Assembly: GCA_963732155.1 (NCBI GenBank)
Contig: CAVSYB010000015.1
Coordinates: 124,001-188,000, forward strand
Length of the DNA: 64,000 bases
Source of the DNA: Roseiarcus sp963732155
GTDB lineage: Bacteria; Pseudomonadota; Alphaproteobacteria; Rhizobiales; Beijerinckiaceae
Direction of reading: 5' to 3'
Position numbers and translations under genes: made by a program. Shown here piece by piece: positions 61,906-64,000 of this stretch (position 1 is the first letter of the stretch; every line of letters starts with the position of its first letter). The notes beneath the pieces are model-generated. The model searched no databases and had not been told where the DNA came from. It worked only from the letters and a program-made list of their open reading frames with translations.

Positions 61906-63648
61906 ATGAGCGACCGGTTCCTGCTCTATCTGGTCAAGCCATCGCACTACGACGATGACGGCTATGTCATTCAATGGGCGCGTTCCGCCATTCCCTCCAA
62001 CACGCTCGCCGTGCTGCATGGACTTTCGGAGGATTGTCGCGCGCGACATGCGCTCGGCGGCGCCGTCGAGATTGAAATTCATGCGCTTGACGAAACCAAT
62101 ACGCGCATCCGGCCGGATCGGCTGGCGCGCCAAATCAGGAAAAGCGGCGGTCGGGGTCTCGTCGGCCTGGTCGGGGTGCAATCGAATCAGTTCCCTCACG
62201 CCATGGATCTCGCCCGGCGGCTGCGCCTCCTCGGCGTGCAAGTCGCCGTGGGCGGCTTCCATGTCTCGGGCTGTCTGGCGATGCTGCCGGAAATGCCCGG
62301 CGAACTCCGCGCCGCCCAGGCGCTCGGCGTCTCGCTCTTCGCCGGCGAGGCCGAATGGCGCCTCGACGAAGTCCTCCGGGACGCCTACGCCGGCAAGCTG
62401 AAGCCGCTCTATAATTTCATGAACGACCTGCCGGGCCTCGAGGGCGCGCCGATGCCGATGCTGCCGGCGCCGAGCGTCATGCGCACGGCGGGCGTCGTCA
62501 CCAGTTTCGACGCCGGGCGCGGTTGTCCGTTCCAATGCTCCTTCTGCACGATCATCAACGTGCAGGGGCGCAAATCGCGCTATCGTTCGCCGGAGGACGT
62601 CGAGGCGATCATCCGCGCCAATCTGGCGCAGGGGATCGATCATTTCTTCATCACCGACGACAACCTCGCCCGCAACAGGAATTGGGAGCCGATGTTCGAT
62701 CGGCTCATCGCGATGCGGCGCGGCGAAGGCCTCGACTTCAACTTCGTCATTCAGGTCGACACGCTCTGTCATCGCATTCCCAATTTCATCGAGAAGGCCG
62801 CGGCGGCCGGCGTCCGCCGGGTGTTCATCGGCCTCGAAAACATCAATCCGGAGAGCCTGGCGGGCGCGAAGAAGAAGCAGAACCGCATAGCCGAATACCG
62901 CGCCATGCTGTTGAAGTGGAAAAAAGTGGGCTGTTTCACCTACGCCGGCTATATCCTCGGTTTTCCCGCCGACACGCCGGACTCCATCCTGCGCGACATC
63001 AAGATCATTCAGCGGGAGCTGCCGCTCGATCTGCTGGAATTCTTCTGCCTGACGCCGCTGCCCGGCTCGGAGGATCACAAGAAGCTCGCCGCGGCGGGGA
63101 CGGCGATGGATCCCGACCTCAACAAATATGATCTCGAGCATGTCGTGACCGGTCATTGCGCGATGTCGAAGCGCGACTGGGAGCGCGCCTATCGCTCGGC
63201 CTGGGACGCCTATTACACGCCTGAGCATATGGAGACCGTGATGCGCCGCGCCGCGGCCATCGGCATCAGCCCGGGCAAGATGATGTTCCTGCTGATCTGG
63301 TTCTACGGCTGCGTGACGATCGAGAAAATCCACCCGCTCGAGGGCGGCTATCTCCGGCGGAAGGTGCGCCTGGATCGGCGGCCGGGCCTGCCGATCGAAC
63401 ATCCCCTGAGATTCTATTTCCATTACTTCGCCGGTCTCGTGACGAAGCATGTCGCGATCGCGCGCCTCGTCTGGCGCATGGCGGCGGTCCGCCGCGCGAT
63501 CAAGCGTGATCCCGACGCCCGCCGCTACACCGACCAGGCGATGACCCCGGTCACCGACGAGGAGCTTGACGGGCTCGAAATGTTCAACGTCACGACGTCG
63601 GCGCGAGCCGCCGCCGACAAGGCGAAGAAGCGCCTCGCGCACGTCTGA
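61906..63648 (+). CDS. B12-binding-domain-type radical SAM protein
   Basis: 580 residues from ATG 61906 (in-frame GTGs at 61894 and 61897). The N-terminal 165 residues look like the cobalamin-binding fold (GLVGLVGVQSNQFPHAMDLA, then VAVGGFHVSG) without the usual DxHxxG histidine motif. The radical SAM core has GRGCPFQCSFC, whose cysteines (about residues 207, 211, 214) bind the 4Fe-4S cluster, and GLENINPESL in the barrel. A C-terminal domain follows. It generates a 5'-deoxyadenosyl radical. Relatives act in hopanoid, lipid or antibiotic modification. The neighbouring membrane gene hints at lipids, but the substrate is open. Confidence 0.88.
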   Translation: MSDRFLLYLVKPSHYDDDGYVIQWARSAIPSNTLAVLHGLSEDCRARHALGGAVEIEIHALDETNTRIRPDRLARQIRKSGGRGLVGLVGVQSNQFPHAMDLARRLRLLGVQVAVGGFHVSGCLAMLPEMPGELRAAQALGVSLFAGEAEWRLDEVLRDAYAGKLKPLYNFMNDLPGLEGAPMPMLPAPSVMRTAGVVTSFDAGRGCPFQCSFCTIINVQGRKSRYRSPEDVEAIIRANLAQGIDHFFITDDNLARNRNWEPMFDRLIAMRRGEGLDFNFVIQVDTLCHRIPNFIEKAAAAGVRRVFIGLENINPESLAGAKKKQNRIAEYRAMLLKWKKVGCFTYAGYILGFPADTPDSILRDIKIIQRELPLDLLEFFCLTPLPGSEDHKKLAAAGTAMDPDLNKYDLEHVVTGHCAMSKRDWERAYRSAWDAYYTPEHMETVMRRAAAIGISPGKMMFLLIWFYGCVTIEKIHPLEGGYLRRKVRLDRRPGLPIEHPLRFYFHYFAGLVTKHVAIARLVWRMAAVRRAIKRDPDARRYTDQAMTPVTDEELDGLEMFNVTTSARAAADKAKKRLAHV

Positions 63649-63792
63649 TTGCCGCGTTCGCAAGACGATCATCGCCATCCAAGGCGTCGTCGCGTCCCCG
63701 CGCGCCCCACGCTCGGCGAGCAGAAATCGGGCGAGCGCGGTTTTGGAGTCGTCGACCGCCCTCGTGGGCCCGGCCCCGACGGCCGCGGCGCC

Positions 63793-64000
63793 TCAGTCGA
63801 TCTCGTGCGCCGGGGTGCGCTCCGGGGCGCCGCGCGGCGCGGCGCGCAGATATTGGGCGGGCCACGCCATGACATGCCCGAGTTCGCGCGCCGCATGCAG
63901 CGGCCAATAGGGCTCGCGCAGCAGCTCGCGCGCCAGCAGCACGAAATCGGCCTGGCCGGTGCGGATGATGTGGTCGGCCTGCGCCGGCGCGGTGATCATG
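63793..64000 (-). CDS. Old Yellow Enzyme-type NADH:flavin oxidoreductase, C-terminal end (partial)
   Basis: The last 68 or so residues of a longer gene cut by the window edge. The segment ITAPAQADHIIRTGQADFV and LARELLREPYWPLHAARELG carries the C-terminal pattern of the YqjM/OYE-like flavoproteins (FMN phosphate-binding 'GQADFVLLARELLREP' with YWPLHAA at the end). These reduce alpha,beta-unsaturated carbonyls with NAD(P)H. The start lies beyond base 64000, so nothing can be said about length or context on that side. It is convergent with the radical SAM gene, 144 bases apart. Confidence 0.85.
   Translation of the reverse strand, partial: MITAPAQADHIIRTGQADFVLLARELLREPYWPLHAARELGHVMAWPAQYLRAAPRGAPERTPAHEID

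Noticed and set aside
61756..63678. Long minus-strand open frame opposite the radical SAM gene
   Set aside because: Antisense artefact of high GC; low-complexity Arg/Glu/His text, no domain, while the plus strand encodes an intact radical SAM protein.
1..64000. Genomic island or prophage signatures
   Set aside because: No integrase, transposase, tRNA-adjacent attachment repeat or clear composition break was found; only 58499-58960 is locally AT-richer.

Overview
The window is high-GC, gene-dense chromosomal DNA. It most likely comes from an alphaproteobacterium of the Hyphomicrobiales (Rhizobiales), perhaps a Beijerinckiaceae or Methylocystaceae relative. This is inferred from codon and GC style, the LivM-LivG fusion, an RsaA-type surface protein with its own type I exporter, a dispersed palindromic element of the kind common in rhizobial genomes, and a CtrA-like box. 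No rRNA, tRNA, CRISPR array, insertion sequence or prophage was recognised.

Layout. 1-5.5 kb: two MaoC-type hydratase genes, ychF, a GNAT/DUF1778 toxin-antitoxin pair with its own promoter and palindromic operator candidate, then small genes including a c-type cytochrome whose signal peptide and haem domain lie in different frames. 5.8-11.6 kb: an exported protein, a SAM methyltransferase, a YVTN-type beta-propeller, a ClC chloride channel/antiporter with CBS domains, and a tiny exported GCG-type protein followed by a clear terminator.

11.7-25.4 kb, all on the minus strand: a surface-protein secretion locus. A 2119-residue RsaA-like S-layer or surface protein has a candidate promoter-operator upstream and a strong terminator downstream. 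It is followed by a small exported protein, an XRE regulator, an 803-residue protein of unusual architecture, and a type I secretion ABC transporter with its HlyD-type adaptor. The giant and the 803-residue protein share the same kind of C-terminal end, so both are probably substrates of the adjacent transporter. The outer-membrane TolC-type partner is not in the window.

25.5-43 kb: transport and small-molecule metabolism. It holds an MFS exporter, an orphan amino-acid-type binding protein, DoxX, an RND efflux pair, and a branched-chain amino-acid-type ABC operon (binding protein, LivH, LivM-LivG fusion, LivF) ending in an Ldh-family dehydrogenase with a C-terminal frameshift. Then come a DegP-like protein that has lost its catalytic His and Ser, coupled to a LuxR-type DNA-binding protein, and an alkyl-DHAP-synthase-like flavoprotein.

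43-58.3 kb: a glucan/sugar cluster. It holds an aldo-keto reductase, GH3 beta-glucosidase, an SbmA/YddA-like ABC protein with a degenerate ATPase site, a GH144-like glucanase, two GH15 enzymes, a glucose-dehydrogenase-like SDR, a GMC oxidoreductase, an MFS transporter and a DUF2891 protein. None of the hydrolases shows a signal peptide, which suggests intracellular glucan or oligosaccharide breakdown and sugar oxidation.

58.3-64 kb: a small unknown gene, an orphan FeeM/LuxI-superfamily synthase behind a long AT-richer leader, a lipase-maturation-factor protein with a DCC domain, a radical SAM enzyme, and the 3' end of an Old Yellow Enzyme-type gene cut by the window edge.
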